A stretch of DNA of 64,000 bases, from assembly GCF_004681965.1 (NCBI RefSeq), contig NZ_SMLL01000005.1:1-64000 (forward strand). Direction: 5' to 3'. Positions 30,293-40,946 of the stretch are shown in pieces. The stretch comes from Ramlibacter rhizophilus. GTDB lineage: Bacteria > Pseudomonadota > Gammaproteobacteria > Burkholderiales > Burkholderiaceae_C. Below the pieces are notes generated by a model, which was not told the DNA's origin, searched no databases, and saw nothing but the letters and a program-made list of their open reading frames with translations. The stretch's first letter is position 1. Every line of letters begins with the position of its first letter. The position numbers were made by a program, and so were the translations under genes.

Positions 30293-30629
30293 GACGCACT
30301 CCTTTCTTCGCATCCGGAGTGGCTGGACTGAACTCGCTGAGAACCGAATGGCCGACACGCTGCGGCGCCGATCGTCCCATCATAGACCTCGCCCGCATGA
30401 ATGCTTGCTCGACCGGTGCCCGCTGTCGAGGTCAACCAGATCAGCGCCAGCACGCCGGCAAGAAGAAGCCGAGCTGCTCCAGCTTGCTGACCCACCCTCC
30501 TTGGAAACTCACCACCCTCCGATCCAGCGCGCACGCTTGTTTGCATCCGATGTCTGCGTCATTGCGTATCGATCTGCGAGGGTCGGCCATTCCGTCGGCC
30601 CCGAATTCGCAATCCGAAGGAGCTCTTCC

Positions 30630-31283
30630 ATGCACCGCACGCTGATCACCACGTTCGCCGCCTCCCTGCTCGCCGTTGCCGGCACTGCCGCCGCCGAAGG
30701 TTATGGGCGTGGCGTCCTGATCGACAGGAACGCCTCCGTGTCCGGCTCCATCATGGCCGGCAACAGCACTGCCATGGGCAGCAGCGCCATGGGCGCAGCC
30801 GGCACCAAGATGGTCGGTGGCGCCGAGATGTTCCCCAGCAGGGACATCGTGGACAACGCCGTCAACTCGCGCGACCACACGACGCTCGTCGCTGCCGTGC
30901 AGGCGGCCGGCCTGGTGCCGACGCTGAAATCCAGCGGCCCGTTCACCGTGTTCGCGCCGACCAACGCCGCCTTCTCGATGCTGCCCGCGGGCACCGTGGA
31001 CACGCTGCTGAAGCCGCAGAACAAGGCCAGCCTCACCCAGGTGCTCACCTATCACGTGGTGCCAGGGCACATCGACGCCAGGGCGCTGGCGCAGCAGATC
31101 CAGGCCGGCGGCGGCAAGGCCATGATGAAGACCGCCAGCGGCGGCACGCTGACCGCCACCCTGCGGGGCGACGCGGTCGTCATTACCGATGCGAAGGGCA
31201 ACGCCGCCGTGGTGACCGTCGCCGACGTGTACCAGTCCAACGGCGTGATCCACGTGGTGGACAAGGTCCTGCTGCCGGGCTGA
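30630..31283 (+). CDS. Fasciclin (FAS1) domain exported protein
   Basis: A 217-residue protein with a signal peptide ending AAA, a short serine/methionine-rich linker, and one FAS1 domain (about 72-216). H1 (GPFTVFAPTNAAFSML) and H2 (NGVIHVVDKVLLPG) motifs are clear. FAS1 domains mediate adhesion or small-ligand binding outside the cell. The start at 30630 follows GAAGGAG. Confidence 0.92.
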   Translation: MHRTLITTFAASLLAVAGTAAAEGYGRGVLIDRNASVSGSIMAGNSTAMGSSAMGAAGTKMVGGAEMFPSRDIVDNAVNSRDHTTLVAAVQAAGLVPTLKSSGPFTVFAPTNAAFSMLPAGTVDTLLKPQNKASLTQVLTYHVVPGHIDARALAQQIQAGGGKAMMKTASGGTLTATLRGDAVVITDAKGNAAVVTVADVYQSNGVIHVVDKVLLPG

Positions 31284-31294
31284 CTCGCCCCTCC

Positions 31295-31876
31295 TTGGCG
31301 CCGAGCTTTCTCACACTTTCTGGCGACCTGACACCGGCCCGCGCCCCCGTGCGCGGGAGCACGACGCTAAGGCTTGCACATCGCCCATGGTTCATCGTGA
31401 CCCGCGCACAGGAGAGCATCTCCGCGGCCCACACCCTCGCTGCCAGGTATTCACAGGCCGTCCATCCGCTGCATGCCGTCGTACGCCAGGTCGCTGAGCG
31501 TGGCCCCCAGGAAGTGCTGGCATGGCTTGCCACCAGCGCCCTGCTGGTCGGCTGCGGCGCGGAAGTGCCGCCGCCGCAGTTCGGCACGCAGGTCGAACTG
31601 CCGAAGCCGCAGCGCGGCCTGCTGCCCGAAATGGACATCGCCAATCCGGCCGCTTGGGGTGACCAGCGTCCGACGGTGCCGCAGGGCCATACCGTCACGG
31701 CCATCGCGACCGACCTGCAGATCCCGCTCCAGACGCTGCTCCTGCCCAACGGCGACATCCTCGTGGCCGAGGGCAAGGGCGGCAATGCGCCGAGCGTCAC
31801 GCCCAAGGACGTGATCGCCGGCTTGCAGCGCTCGATCAACGCGGTCCTACACCCGAAGGGCACATGGATGGCTTAA
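31295..31876 (+). pseudogene. 3'-truncated sorbosone dehydrogenase-like lipoprotein
   Basis: Within this frame, roughly residues 75-175 match the N-terminal part of PQQ-dependent sorbosone dehydrogenase-like proteins: a lipobox-like LLVGC, then WGDQRPTVPQGHTVTAIA and LLLPNGDILVAEGKGGNAP. Normal members exceed 400 residues, but here homology ends about 15 codons after GGNAP and the frame stops at 31876. The first 60 codons (TTG start) do not belong to the family. I read it as a fragment left at the border of the selenocysteine block. Confidence 0.6.
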
Positions 31877-32054
31877 GCTGGACCGTCGCGGGCGCGCCGT
31901 GCGCGCCGGGACTGCCTTGCGCAGACCGCCACCTTCTTCGAGCCCGGGACCCTATGCGCCGCGCCGCCATCCAGCCACCAGAACTTCAGGGCGATGACCG
32001 CCGGGGTTCCAGCTTTCACCGCGGGCGAACCTCGACGGCGGCCCGCTCCGGATC

Positions 32055-34073
32055 ATGATCGTCGCCACTGCCGGCCATATCGACCATGGCAAGACGCTGC
32101 TGGTGCGCACCCTGACCGGCATCGACACCGACCGGCTGCCGGAGGAAAAGGCCCGCGGGATCTCGATCGACCTGGGTTTCGCCTACGGTTCGCCGGCCGG
32201 GGGACCGCTGGTCGGATTCGTCGACGTGCCCGGCCATGAGCGATTCGTGCGCAACATGGTCGCCGGCGTCTGCGGCATCGATTTCGCGCTGCTGGTGGTC
32301 GCCGCCGACGACGGCGTCATGGCCCAGACCGTCGAGCACGTGCAGATCCTCGACCTCCTCGGTGTGGCCCGAGGCCTGGCGGTGATGACCAAGGTCGACC
32401 GGGTCGAACCAGCGCGGCGGCTGCAGGTGCGCGCCGAGATCGAAGCGCTCGTCGCCGGCACGGCCCTGCAGGGCCTGGACATTGTCGAAGCCTCCGCGGT
32501 GACCGGCGAGGGCATCGAAGCCATCGGTGCGCTCCTGCGCGCCGCCGCCGAGGCGATGCAGGCGCGCTGGCAGCCCGGGCGGCATTTCCGCTTTGCCGTC
32601 GACCGCGCGTTCAGCGTGGAGGGCAGTGGCACGGTGGTCACCGGCACCGTCTTCAGCGGGCAGGCGGCCGCCGGCGACCGCCTGCTCGTCTCGCCGGGCG
32701 CCGTGGCCGCCCGGGTACGGCGCCTGCACGTGCATGCCAGTGAAGTGGCCAGCGTGCGGGCGGGACAGCGCTGCGCGATCAACCTGGCGAATGTCGCGCT
32801 GGGCGACGTCGACCGCGGCGACTGGCTCGTCGCCGACCCGATCCACCGGCCGACCTCGCGGCTCGATGTGCGGCTGCGCCTGCTGCCCGGGGCGCACGTG
32901 CCCGGTCCGGCGGCCCGCGTGCATCTGCACCACGGCTGCCGCGACGTCATGGCACGGGTGCTGCCGATCGCCGGCCAGCGGCTGGTCGCCGGCCAGAGTA
33001 CCTGGGCCCAGCTGGTGGTCGACGAGCCGCTGGCGGCACTGCACGGCGACCGCTTCATCCTGCGCGACTCGGCGGCCGGGCGCACGCTGGGCGGAGGCAT
33101 GGTGCTCCATCCCTTTCCCACCGTCCGCCGCCGGGGCGCGGAACGCCAGCAGATGCTGGAAGTTCTCGCGGCAGGCCGCGCGCAAGACGTGCTGCCGGGC
33201 CTGCTGCAGTCACCGGGCGGCTGCGACCTCGACCAGTTCGACCGCATGTTCAACCTGGCGCCGGACGCAGCACAGGCGCTGCGCGAAGCTTTGGGCGTCG
33301 AGCTGCTCGGGCGCGACCCGCGCATCGGGATCACGCACGACCGGCTCACGGGCTGGGAACGCGCCACGCGCGACTGCCTTGCAGAGTTCCACGCGCTGCA
33401 GCCGGCCATGCCCGGCATGCGGATGAAGGATCTGCGCGACCGCGTCGCACCCGCGCTGCCCCTGCCGGCGTTCGAAGCGCTGCTGCACGGCGGGTCACTG
33501 TCGCGTGCGGTGGCCGTGCACCAGGGACGGGCGCGCCTGACCGAGCACGACGTGGCCGCCAATCCCGCTGACCGGCAGCTGTGGGACGCCGTCTATCCCC
33601 TGCTGCGTGGCTCAGCCGGCGGCATATCCACCGTGCTGCCGCGGGCGCGCGAGCTCGCGCAGGCCGCCCGCGTGGATCCGCGCGCCTTGACCGAGATGCT
33701 GCACCGCCGGCGCGTCGCCGGCACCGTGCACCGGGTGGGCGCCGACCGCTTCTGCCTGCGCACCACGCTGGCCTCCCTGGGCTCAACGGCCGCCACCCTG
33801 GCCGCCGCGTCGCCCGATGGCAGCTTCACTGTGGCGCAGTTCCGCGACGCGATCGGCACCGGCCGCGGGCTGGCCATCGAGATCCTGGAATGCCTGGACC
33901 GTGCCGGCGCCACCTTGCGCGTGGGCGAGGTCCGCCGCATGCGCGACGACCACCTGCAGCAGTGGGCCGCCTCATCGGAGGGTGGCGCCCCCCGTGCGGC
34001 GGGCCCCGTGGGGGCGGAAGAGGTGAGAGTCGAACTCACCGGAGACGCGCGACGCGCCTCCCGCCGGATTTGA
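32055..34073 (+). CDS. selB: Selenocysteine-specific elongation factor SelB
   Basis: A 672-residue translational GTPase that delivers Sec-tRNA to UGA codons followed by a SECIS hairpin. G1 is GHIDHGKT (residues 7-14), G3 is DVPGHERF and G4 is TKVD, followed by EF-Tu-like domains 2 and 3 and C-terminal winged helices (about 430-640) that bind the SECIS RNA. The last winged helix ends near residue 640; the remaining tail is low-complexity and is encoded antisense to tRNA-Sec. The stop codon TGA coincides with the complement of the tRNA anticodon. Confidence 0.95.
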   Translation: MIVATAGHIDHGKTLLVRTLTGIDTDRLPEEKARGISIDLGFAYGSPAGGPLVGFVDVPGHERFVRNMVAGVCGIDFALLVVAADDGVMAQTVEHVQILDLLGVARGLAVMTKVDRVEPARRLQVRAEIEALVAGTALQGLDIVEASAVTGEGIEAIGALLRAAAEAMQARWQPGRHFRFAVDRAFSVEGSGTVVTGTVFSGQAAAGDRLLVSPGAVAARVRRLHVHASEVASVRAGQRCAINLANVALGDVDRGDWLVADPIHRPTSRLDVRLRLLPGAHVPGPAARVHLHHGCRDVMARVLPIAGQRLVAGQSTWAQLVVDEPLAALHGDRFILRDSAAGRTLGGGMVLHPFPTVRRRGAERQQMLEVLAAGRAQDVLPGLLQSPGGCDLDQFDRMFNLAPDAAQALREALGVELLGRDPRIGITHDRLTGWERATRDCLAEFHALQPAMPGMRMKDLRDRVAPALPLPAFEALLHGGSLSRAVAVHQGRARLTEHDVAANPADRQLWDAVYPLLRGSAGGISTVLPRARELAQAARVDPRALTEMLHRRRVAGTVHRVGADRFCLRTTLASLGSTAATLAAASPDGSFTVAQFRDAIGTGRGLAIEILECLDRAGATLRVGEVRRMRDDHLQQWAASSEGGAPRAAGPVGAEEVRVELTGDARRASRRI

Positions 34074-34107
34074 AGTCCGGGCGCCCCACCAGGGACGTCG
34101 CTCTTCC
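34015..34107 (-). tRNA. selC: tRNA-Sec (anticodon TCA)
   Basis: A 93-nt tRNA reading GGAAGAG at the 5' end and CTCTTCC plus discriminator G at the 3' end. The anticodon arm CCGGACTTCAAATCCGG carries TCA at nt 35-37, and the T arm contains GTTCGACT. A long variable arm (GGAGGCGCG/CGCGTCTCC) and the extended 13-bp acceptor-T stack are typical of Sec tRNA. The CCA end is not encoded. It lies convergent with selB, whose 3' end overlaps it, and 17 bp after the selA stop. Confidence 0.95.
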
Positions 34108-34123
34108 TGGACGCGGGCGGCCT

Positions 34124-35581
34124 TCAGGCCTCGCCGCCCAGCGCGGCCAAGGATAGCAGCACGGGTTCGGCATCCTCGAGGCAGCGGCAGTCGAGCAGCA
34201 CGGCGCCATCCTCGAGCCTGCCGATGATCGGCAGCGGCAGGCTGCGCAGCGCCACCAGCAGGCGCACCGCCGCGCGGTCGCGCTCGCGGCGCGACCCGCG
34301 AGCCACGATGCGCACCCCCACGCTGCGCAGGCCGGCCACCGGAAGCGCGCCGCTGCCGATCATGCTGGCGCAGTCGACGACCTGCACCTCGGCCGAGCCG
34401 CGCAGCCGCGCCTGCAGCGCATCGGCCAGGACAGCCGCCACGCCGGCCATTTCCTCGCGCGGGCGGGCCAGCAGTCGCACGGTCGGCAGCCGCGCGGCCA
34501 GCCGGTCGGGGTCGCCGTACAGGCGCAGCACCTCGCCCAGCGCCGCCAGCGTCAACTTATCCACCCGCAGCGCGCGTTTCAATGGATTGCGCCGCAGCCG
34601 CGCGACCAGCGTCGCCCGTCCCGCGACGATGCCGCACTGCGGACCGCCCAGCAGCTTGTCGCCGCTGAAGCTGACGAGATCGACACCGGCGGCCAGCGTC
34701 TCGCGGACGGTCGGCTCGTGCGGCAGGCCCCACGCGCGCAGATCGGCCAGCGTGCCGCTGCCGAGGTCCGAGTACGACACCAGGCCCCGCTCGCGCGCCA
34801 GCTGCGCGACCCGCTCGACCGCCACGGCCGCGGTGAAGCCGCGGATCTCGTAGTTGCTGGGGTGCACCTTCATCAACAGCGCCGTGCGCGCGTCGATGGC
34901 CTCCTCGTAATCGGACAGGTGGGTGCGGTTCGTGGTGCCGACCTCGTGCAGCCGGGCGCCGGCGCGCGCCATGATGTCCGGCACCCGGAACTGCCCGCCG
35001 ATCTCGACCAGCTCGCCGCGCGAGACGATCACCGGGCGCCGCGCGGCCATGGTGTTCAACACCAGCAGCACCGCGGCGGCATTGTTGTTGACGACCAGTG
35101 CCGCCTCGGCGCCGGTCAGCCCGCACACCAGCGCTTCCACATGCGCGTCGCGCTCGCCGCGCTCGCCGTCCTGCAGGTCGAACTCGAGGTTGCAGGGCGT
35201 GCGCGCCGCGCGGCCCATGGCTTCGATGGCCTCTTCCGGCAGCAGGGCGCGGCCGAGGTTGGTATGCAGCACGGTGCCGGTCAGGTTGGCGACCGGCCGC
35301 AACGAAGGCGCCGCCGCGGCATCGAGCGCGTGGCCGAGCCCCAGCGCCAGCGTGTCGGCGTCGAAGGCCGAGGCAGGGTGGGAAGCCCAGCGGGCCCGCA
35401 GCACGTCCAGTCGCTCGCGCAGGGCATCGCGCACCCGGACCCGGCCGTGCCGATCGACGAGGGCGCGCAGCGGATCGCTCTGCAGCAGCCGGTCGATCGA
35501 CGGGATGGGCGGACGCTCCGCGGGCTGCGGCCCGTCCAGGCTCGTCGCGCAGTGCGTTGGTGCAGGAAGGTCTTGTTGCAT
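34124..35581 (-). CDS. selA: L-seryl-tRNA(Sec) selenium transferase
   Basis: A 485-residue PLP enzyme converting Ser-tRNA-Sec to Sec-tRNA-Sec using selenophosphate. Family segments are VANLTGTVLHTNLGRALLP (about 107-125), ALVVNNNAAAVLLVLN and the PLP-lysine block VDLVSFSGDKLLGGPQCGI (lysine about 298). The start at 35581 gives the usual N-terminus; an upstream in-frame extension would run into the divergent promoter region. It sits between tRNA-Sec and the selenoprotein gene it serves. No selD is in the window. Confidence 0.95.
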   Translation of the reverse strand: MQQDLPAPTHCATSLDGPQPAERPPIPSIDRLLQSDPLRALVDRHGRVRVRDALRERLDVLRARWASHPASAFDADTLALGLGHALDAAAAPSLRPVANLTGTVLHTNLGRALLPEEAIEAMGRAARTPCNLEFDLQDGERGERDAHVEALVCGLTGAEAALVVNNNAAAVLLVLNTMAARRPVIVSRGELVEIGGQFRVPDIMARAGARLHEVGTTNRTHLSDYEEAIDARTALLMKVHPSNYEIRGFTAAVAVERVAQLARERGLVSYSDLGSGTLADLRAWGLPHEPTVRETLAAGVDLVSFSGDKLLGGPQCGIVAGRATLVARLRRNPLKRALRVDKLTLAALGEVLRLYGDPDRLAARLPTVRLLARPREEMAGVAAVLADALQARLRGSAEVQVVDCASMIGSGALPVAGLRSVGVRIVARGSRRERDRAAVRLLVALRSLPLPIIGRLEDGAVLLDCRCLEDAEPVLLSLAALGGEA

Positions 35582-35703
35582 CACGAAAGGACCGCGGGTT
35601 GGACAGCAGGCCGGGGCAAGCTGCCCCACGGGTCCCATCTTTGTCGATATTATGAAATCGCTGTTGCATGACTGCGCGACAGTGCACACGCAGGGAACGC
35701 ACG

Positions 35704-38700
35704 ATGCAGAACATCTCTCGACGCGACTTCGGCCGTTTGCTTGCCGGCGGCGGCTCGGCGGCCAGCGCCCTGGTCGGTGCCGGCATGAGCCTCGCCCCCA
35801 GCGCCGCGCGCGCCCAGCAGCTGCGCATCCGCGATGCCAAGACCACGCCGAGCATCTGCCCCTTCTGTGCGGTCGGCTGCGCGACGCTGATCCATTCGGT
35901 CGACGGGAAGATCGTCAACATCGAAGGCGACGTGCGCAGCCCGGTCAACGAGGGGACGCTCTGCCCCAAGGGTGCGGCCACCTTCCAGCTGCACGTGAAT
36001 CCCAACCGCCCGACCCAGGTGCTGCATCGCTCACCGGGCGCGGCCGACTGGGAGGTATGGGACCTGGAGCGGGCGATGGCCCGCGTCGCCGAGCTGACCC
36101 GGAAGACGCGCGACGAGACCTTCATCGAGCGGCTGGCGGACGGCAAGCAGGTCAACTGCACCACCTCGATCTTCTCGCTAGGCGGTGCCACGCTGGACAA
36201 CGAGTGGAACCACATCCAGCAAAAGCTGATGCGCGGCCTGGGCATCGTGCCGATCGAAAACCAGGCCCGAATATGACATAGCTCCAGTGTCCCCGGTCTG
36301 GGGACCAGGCTGGGCCGCGGTGCGGCCACCTTGTATCCGCGTTCGATGGAGGAGTCGGACTGCGTGGTGATCATGGGCTCCAACATGGCGGAGAACCATC
36401 CGGTCGCCTTCCGCTGGCCGATGAAGGCCAAGGTGGAACATGGCGCCAAGCTGATCCACGTCGATCCGCGCTTCACCCGCACCAGCGCGATGGCGGACAT
36501 CCATGCGCCGTTGCGCACCGGCTCGGACATCGCCTTCCTCGGCGGCCTGATCCACTTCGTGCTGAACAGCGAGCGCTGGAACAGAGACCCGTTCTTCCGC
36601 ACCTTCGTCACCACCTACACCAACGCGGCCACCCTGGTTTCGCCGGAATTCCGCGACACCGAGGAACTCGGCGGCGTGTTCTCCGGCCTGGTGGAATACA
36701 CCGGCGACGCCAAGGAGTGGCCGTTCAACGGCTTCGTCGGCGAGTACAAGGGCGCGTCCTGGCAGTACGCCGGCCGGGACGTGAAGTCAGAAGGACGCAC
36801 GGCCGACACGCTCGGCTCCGGCGAGCAGCAGTCCGACCTGCAAGGCGCCGCGGGTGGCGAAGCGCGCGACCAGGGCGGCGGGCTCGGCGCCCAGGCGCAA
36901 CGGGCGCTGCAGGCCGCGGCGGGCGCGCCCTCGTACGAGCCGATGGTGCAGGCGCTGGTGAACGCGCCCGCCCCGCGCGACGAGAGCCTGACCCATCCGC
37001 ACTGCGTGCTGCAGGTCGTGCGCCGCCACTTCGCGCGCTACACGCCCGAGATGGTCGAGCAGGTGACCGGCTGCCCGCGCGAGACCTTCCTGCGGGTGGC
37101 CCAGACCATCCTGGACAACTCGGGGGCCGAGCGCACCACGTCCTTCGCCTACGCCGTCGCCTGGACGCAGCACACCTACGGCGTGCAGATCATCGGCTGC
37201 GCCGCGCTGCTGCAGCTGCTGCTGGGCAACGTGGGGCGGCCCGGCGCCGGCGTCATGGCCCTGCGGGGCCATGCCTCCATCCAGGGCTCCACCGATATCC
37301 CGACGCTGTACCACTCGATCCACGGCTACATGGCGCACCCGTCGGCGCTCAAGCCGCACGGGTCGCTGGCGCAGTGGCTGGTCGAGGAGACCACGCCCAC
37401 CGGCTACTGGGCCAACACGCCCAAGTTCATGGTGTCCTACCTGAAGTCCATGTACGGCGAGGCAGCCACCCGCGCCAACGACTTCGGCTACGACTGGCAT
37501 CCGAAGATCATCGGCGACCACTCGCACATGCCGATGTTCGTCGCCATGAATGCGGGGCGCGTCAAGGGCATGTTCTGCATCGGCCAGAACCCGGCGACGT
37601 CACTCAACGCCAAGCTCGAGCGGGCCGGGCTGCGCAAGCTCGACTGGCTGGTGGTCAAGGACAACTGGCTGCACGAGACGGCGATGTTCTGGAAGACCGC
37701 GCCCGAGGTGCGGTCCGGCGAGATCAAGAGCGCCGACATCGCCACCGAGGTCTTCTTCTTCCCCTCGGCCCAGGTGGCCGAGTACGCCGGCAGCTTCACC
37801 AATACCCAGCGCCTGCTGCAGTGGCACTACAAGGCGGCCGACCCGCCGGGCGACTGCCGTTCCGACCTGTACTTCACCTACGAGCTGGGCAAGCGGCTCA
37901 AGCAGCTCTACGCCGGCTCCACGCTGCCGCGCGACGAGGGCTTCAAGCACCTCGTGTGGGACTACGAATCCCCGGACCCGCACGAGCGCCGGCGCGGCGA
38001 ACCCTCGTCCGAGAAGATCCTTCGGGAAATCAACGGCACCTACAGCGCCGACCCGACGCGCCACCTCGGCGGCCCGGACGAACTGGCCGCCGACGGCTCG
38101 ACCAGCTGCGCCTCCTGGATCTACTGCGGCGTCTACCCCTCGCCGGACAACAACCGCTCGGCCAACCGCCAGGCCGACCCGCCCGGCGTGAAGGGCGCGC
38201 ACCTGGGCTGGGGCTTCGCCTGGCCGTCGAACCGGCGCGTCCTCTACAACCGCACCTCGGCCGACCCGCAAGGCCGTCCCTGGAGCCAGCGCAAGCGCTA
38301 CATCTGGTGGGACGAGACGCTCGGCAAATGGGTCGGCCGGGACGTGCCCGACTTTCCCCTGAACAAGGCGCCGACCGAGCCGGCCAAGCCGGGCGCCATC
38401 GGCATGGAGGCGCACTCGGGCACCGATGCGTTCATCCTCAAGCCGGACGGCAAGGGCTGGCTGTTCGTGCCGGAAGGGCTGGCCGACGGGCCGCTGCCCA
38501 CCCACTACGAGCCGGCCGAGTCGGTGGTGCGCAATCCGCTGTACAAGCAGCAATCCAGCCCGGTGCTCAAGTACTGGAAGATGGCCGGCAACGAGCTGGC
38601 GCGGCTGGGCGATCCGCTGTACCCGCATGTCATCACCACCTATCGGCTGACCGAGCACTACCTGTCGGGCGCCATGAGCCGCTGGAATCCCTGGCTGGTG

Positions 38701-39009
38701 GAGCTGCAGCCGGAGCTGTTCGTCGAGGTGTCGCCGGAGCTGGCGCGCGAAGTGGGCATTGCCAACCTCGACTTCGTGCGCGTGACCAGCCCGCGCGCTT
38801 CGGTGGTGGCCAAGGCCCTGGTCACCAAGCGCCTGCAGCCGCTGCGCATCGCCGGCCGCACGGTGCACCAGGTCGGCATGCCGTTCCACTGGGGCTGGGA
38901 GGGGCTGACCACCAGCGACGTGGTCAACGAGATGAGCGCGCTGGTGGGCGATCCCAACACCAGCATGCATGAAGGCAAGTCCTTCGTCTGCAACCTCCGG
39001 AAGGCCTGA
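35704..39009 (+). CDS. Formate dehydrogenase alpha subunit, selenocysteine-containing
   Basis: A 1101-residue molybdopterin oxidoreductase (FdnG/FdoG type) oxidising formate to CO2 in the periplasm. A twin-arginine signal (SRRDFGRLLAGG, residues 5-16) directs export; C52, C55, C59 and C87 bind a 4Fe-4S cluster. Codon 191 is TGA at 36274 in the context NQARI-Sec-HSS, the position of the catalytic Sec in E. coli FdnG, and a SECIS hairpin follows. Without Sec readthrough the product would stop at 190 residues. Downstream lie molybdopterin-binding blocks and the C-terminal dinucleotide-binding domain (TSDVVNEMS region). It heads an operon of at least six genes. Confidence 0.95.
36274..36312 (+). 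promoter_or_regulatory. Bacterial SECIS element in the formate dehydrogenase mRNA
   Basis: A hairpin just after the in-frame TGA: stem GTCCCC (36289-36294) pairs with GGGGAC (36300-36305) around loop GGTCT. Eighteen bases separate the TGA from the loop. As I recall it, the E. coli fdhF SECIS has the same GGUCU loop and the same spacing. SelB binds this loop. Confidence 0.92.
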
Positions 39010-39023
39010 AAAGGAGTATTTCG

Positions 39024-39815
39024 ATGGCTGAACCGATGGGTTTCTTCACCGACCCGACCGTCTGCATCGGCTGCAAGGCCTGCGAGGTCGCCTGCAAGCA
39101 GTGGAACCAGCTGCCGGCCCTGGACGACAAGCGCAGCACGCTCTCCGGCGACAGCTACGACAACACGCGCAAGCTCGATGGCACGCATTGGCGGCACGTG
39201 AAGTTCGTCGAGCAGTTCTCCGACGACCGGCGCGACGGCCGCTGGACCATGCTGAGCGACGTGTGCAAGCACTGCGTGAACGCGGCCTGCCTGGAGGTGT
39301 GCCCCACCAACGCCATCATCCGCACCGAGTTCGACACCGTGGTCATCCAGTCGGACACCTGCAACGGCTGCAAGGCCTGCATCGGCGCCTGCCCGTTCGG
39401 CGTCATCGACATCAACCCGGTCTCCAACACGGCACAGAAATGCACGCTGTGCTACGACCGCCTGCAGGTGGGCATGGAGCCGGCGTGCTCGCAAGCCTGC
39501 CCGACCGACTCCATCGTGTTCGGACCGATCTGGCAGCTGCGCCAGCGCGCCGGCCGCCGGGTGGAACAGCTGCAGGCAGCGGGCGAGACGCGCGCCAGGC
39601 TCTACGGCGCGGACGACACCATGCTGGGGGGCCTGAACGCCTTTTTCCTGCTGGTGGACAAGCCCGAGGTGTACGGGCTGCCGCCCGACCCGAAGATGCC
39701 CAGCCGCAACCTGCAGCCCGGTGGCTGGCTCACCGCGCTGGGGGCGCTGGTGGTGGGGCTGGTCAGCCTGTTCAACTTCCGAGAGCGTGGCGCCCGCGAG
39801 GGCAAGGATGACTGA
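39024..39815 (+). CDS. Formate dehydrogenase beta subunit (4Fe-4S)
   Basis: A 263-residue electron-transfer subunit. Four cysteine clusters are visible: CIGCKACEVACK (residues 14-25), CKHCVNAACLEVCP, CNGCKACIGACP and CTLCYDR...CSQACP, accommodating four 4Fe-4S centres. One C-terminal membrane helix (about 233-250) anchors it. It passes electrons from the Sec alpha subunit to the membrane subunit. AAGGAG precedes the ATG, 14 bp after alpha, and the stop overlaps the gamma start. Confidence 0.95.
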   Translation: MAEPMGFFTDPTVCIGCKACEVACKQWNQLPALDDKRSTLSGDSYDNTRKLDGTHWRHVKFVEQFSDDRRDGRWTMLSDVCKHCVNAACLEVCPTNAIIRTEFDTVVIQSDTCNGCKACIGACPFGVIDINPVSNTAQKCTLCYDRLQVGMEPACSQACPTDSIVFGPIWQLRQRAGRRVEQLQAAGETRARLYGADDTMLGGLNAFFLLVDKPEVYGLPPDPKMPSRNLQPGGWLTALGALVVGLVSLFNFRERGAREGKDD

Positions 39816-40725
39816 GATGCTCGACGCCCCCAGCAGCACCTGGTTCACCGTGCCCACGCACTGGGGCTGGCTGATCGTGCTGCATTTCTTCCTGAGCGGA
39901 CTGGCTGCCGGCACCTTCTTCCTCTCGGCCCTGATCGACCTGACCCGGCCCGAGGCCGACCGCCGCCTGGCCCGGCTGGGCTACCTGGCCACGCTGCCGC
40001 TGCTGGCGGTGGTCGGCGTCATCCTGATCGTCGACCTGAAGCGCCCCGAGCGCTTCTGGCACATGCTGCTGGCCAACCACACGCTGGAGCCGATGTTCAA
40101 GCCCTGGGTGCCGATGTCGATCGGGTCCTGGGCGGTGCTGTTCCTGGGCCTGTTCGCCCTGCTGGCCTTCGTCGCGTCCTTTGCCGAGTGGCGGCGGCCG
40201 CACTGGACCTGGGCCCGGCGCCTGCGCCCGCCCGGAGCGCTGGGCACGACGGTGGTGGTGCTGGGCGCCTTCTTCGCGCTGGTGATCACCGGCTACACCG
40301 GCGTCATGATCTCGGTGCTGAACCAGCCCGTGTGGTCGGACACGCCGCTGTTCGGCATGCTGTTCAACGTGTCCGCCGTCGCCATGGCGGCGGCACTGCT
40401 GGTGCTGGGATCCCGCTGGCTGGGCGGCGAGATACCGGTGGTGGCCGCACTGCAGCGCATCCTGGCCTGGCTGCTGGGGCTGCAGCTGCTGGTGCTGCTC
40501 GCGCTGTTCCTCAACCTCGGCGATGCCGCGCGCGGCTGGCTGAATGTGTGGGGGTTCGTGCTGGCGGTGGGCGTCGTCGTCGGAGTGGTTCTGCCGCTGG
40601 TCGCGGCGCTGCCGCGCAAGGCGCCGCGCCTGGCCAGCCTGCCGCTGGCGGCCGCCCTGGTGCTGGCGGGCGGCTTCCTCGTGCGCACCGCCATCGTGTT
40701 CGTGCCGGAGGCCAACCTGCCATGA
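39808..40725 (+). CDS. NrfD/PsrC-like membrane subunit of formate dehydrogenase
   Basis: A 305-residue protein with eight or nine membrane helices and the NrfD/PsrC signature near the N-terminus (WGWLIVLHFFLSGLAAGTFFLSAL, read in two parts) and DLKRPERFWHML. This family moves electrons to or from quinones without haem. It replaces the cytochrome b FdnI of E. coli and implies direct quinone reduction. The start overlaps the beta stop by eight bases (ATGACTGA). Confidence 0.88.
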   Translation: MTEMLDAPSSTWFTVPTHWGWLIVLHFFLSGLAAGTFFLSALIDLTRPEADRRLARLGYLATLPLLAVVGVILIVDLKRPERFWHMLLANHTLEPMFKPWVPMSIGSWAVLFLGLFALLAFVASFAEWRRPHWTWARRLRPPGALGTTVVVLGAFFALVITGYTGVMISVLNQPVWSDTPLFGMLFNVSAVAMAAALLVLGSRWLGGEIPVVAALQRILAWLLGLQLLVLLALFLNLGDAARGWLNVWGFVLAVGVVVGVVLPLVAALPRKAPRLASLPLAAALVLAGGFLVRTAIVFVPEANLP

Positions 40726-40946
40726 GACAGCTGCCGTGGATGTTGGCCGTGCTGCTGGCCGCCTGCGATGCCCCGGAGGCCGAGCGCGTACGCGGCGGCG
40801 GCCCGGGCGGCGATGTCGGCAACCGCCCCGAAGTCGTGCAGCTGCATGCCGGCTCGCGCCCCTACTACGACATCGAACGCGAGGCCAAGGGCGGCATGCA
40901 GGTGCTGGAGCCGGCGAACCACGCGCGCGGGTTCGTCCGGCCATGA
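40722..40946 (+). CDS. Small lipoprotein of the formate dehydrogenase operon
   Basis: A 74-residue protein with a lipobox (LAVLLAAC, cysteine 15) and a short acidic, glycine-rich mature part with no known domain. Its ATG overlaps the stop of the NrfD-like gene (ATGA), and it overlaps fdhE by four bases, so it is embedded in the operon. A role in assembly or anchoring of the periplasmic complex is an inference from position. Confidence 0.75.
   Translation: MRQLPWMLAVLLAACDAPEAERVRGGGPGGDVGNRPEVVQLHAGSRPYYDIEREAKGGMQVLEPANHARGFVRP

Noticed and set aside
35582-35703. Sigma-54 promoter before the formate dehydrogenase operon
   Set aside because: A TTGCA occurs near 35665, but no GG-containing -24 element lies at the required spacing.
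36331-39009. Formate dehydrogenase as a separate gene starting after the TGA
   Set aside because: The preceding 190 codons carry the Tat signal and Fe-S cysteines, and the TGA has a SECIS hairpin at canonical distance, so it is one selenoprotein gene.
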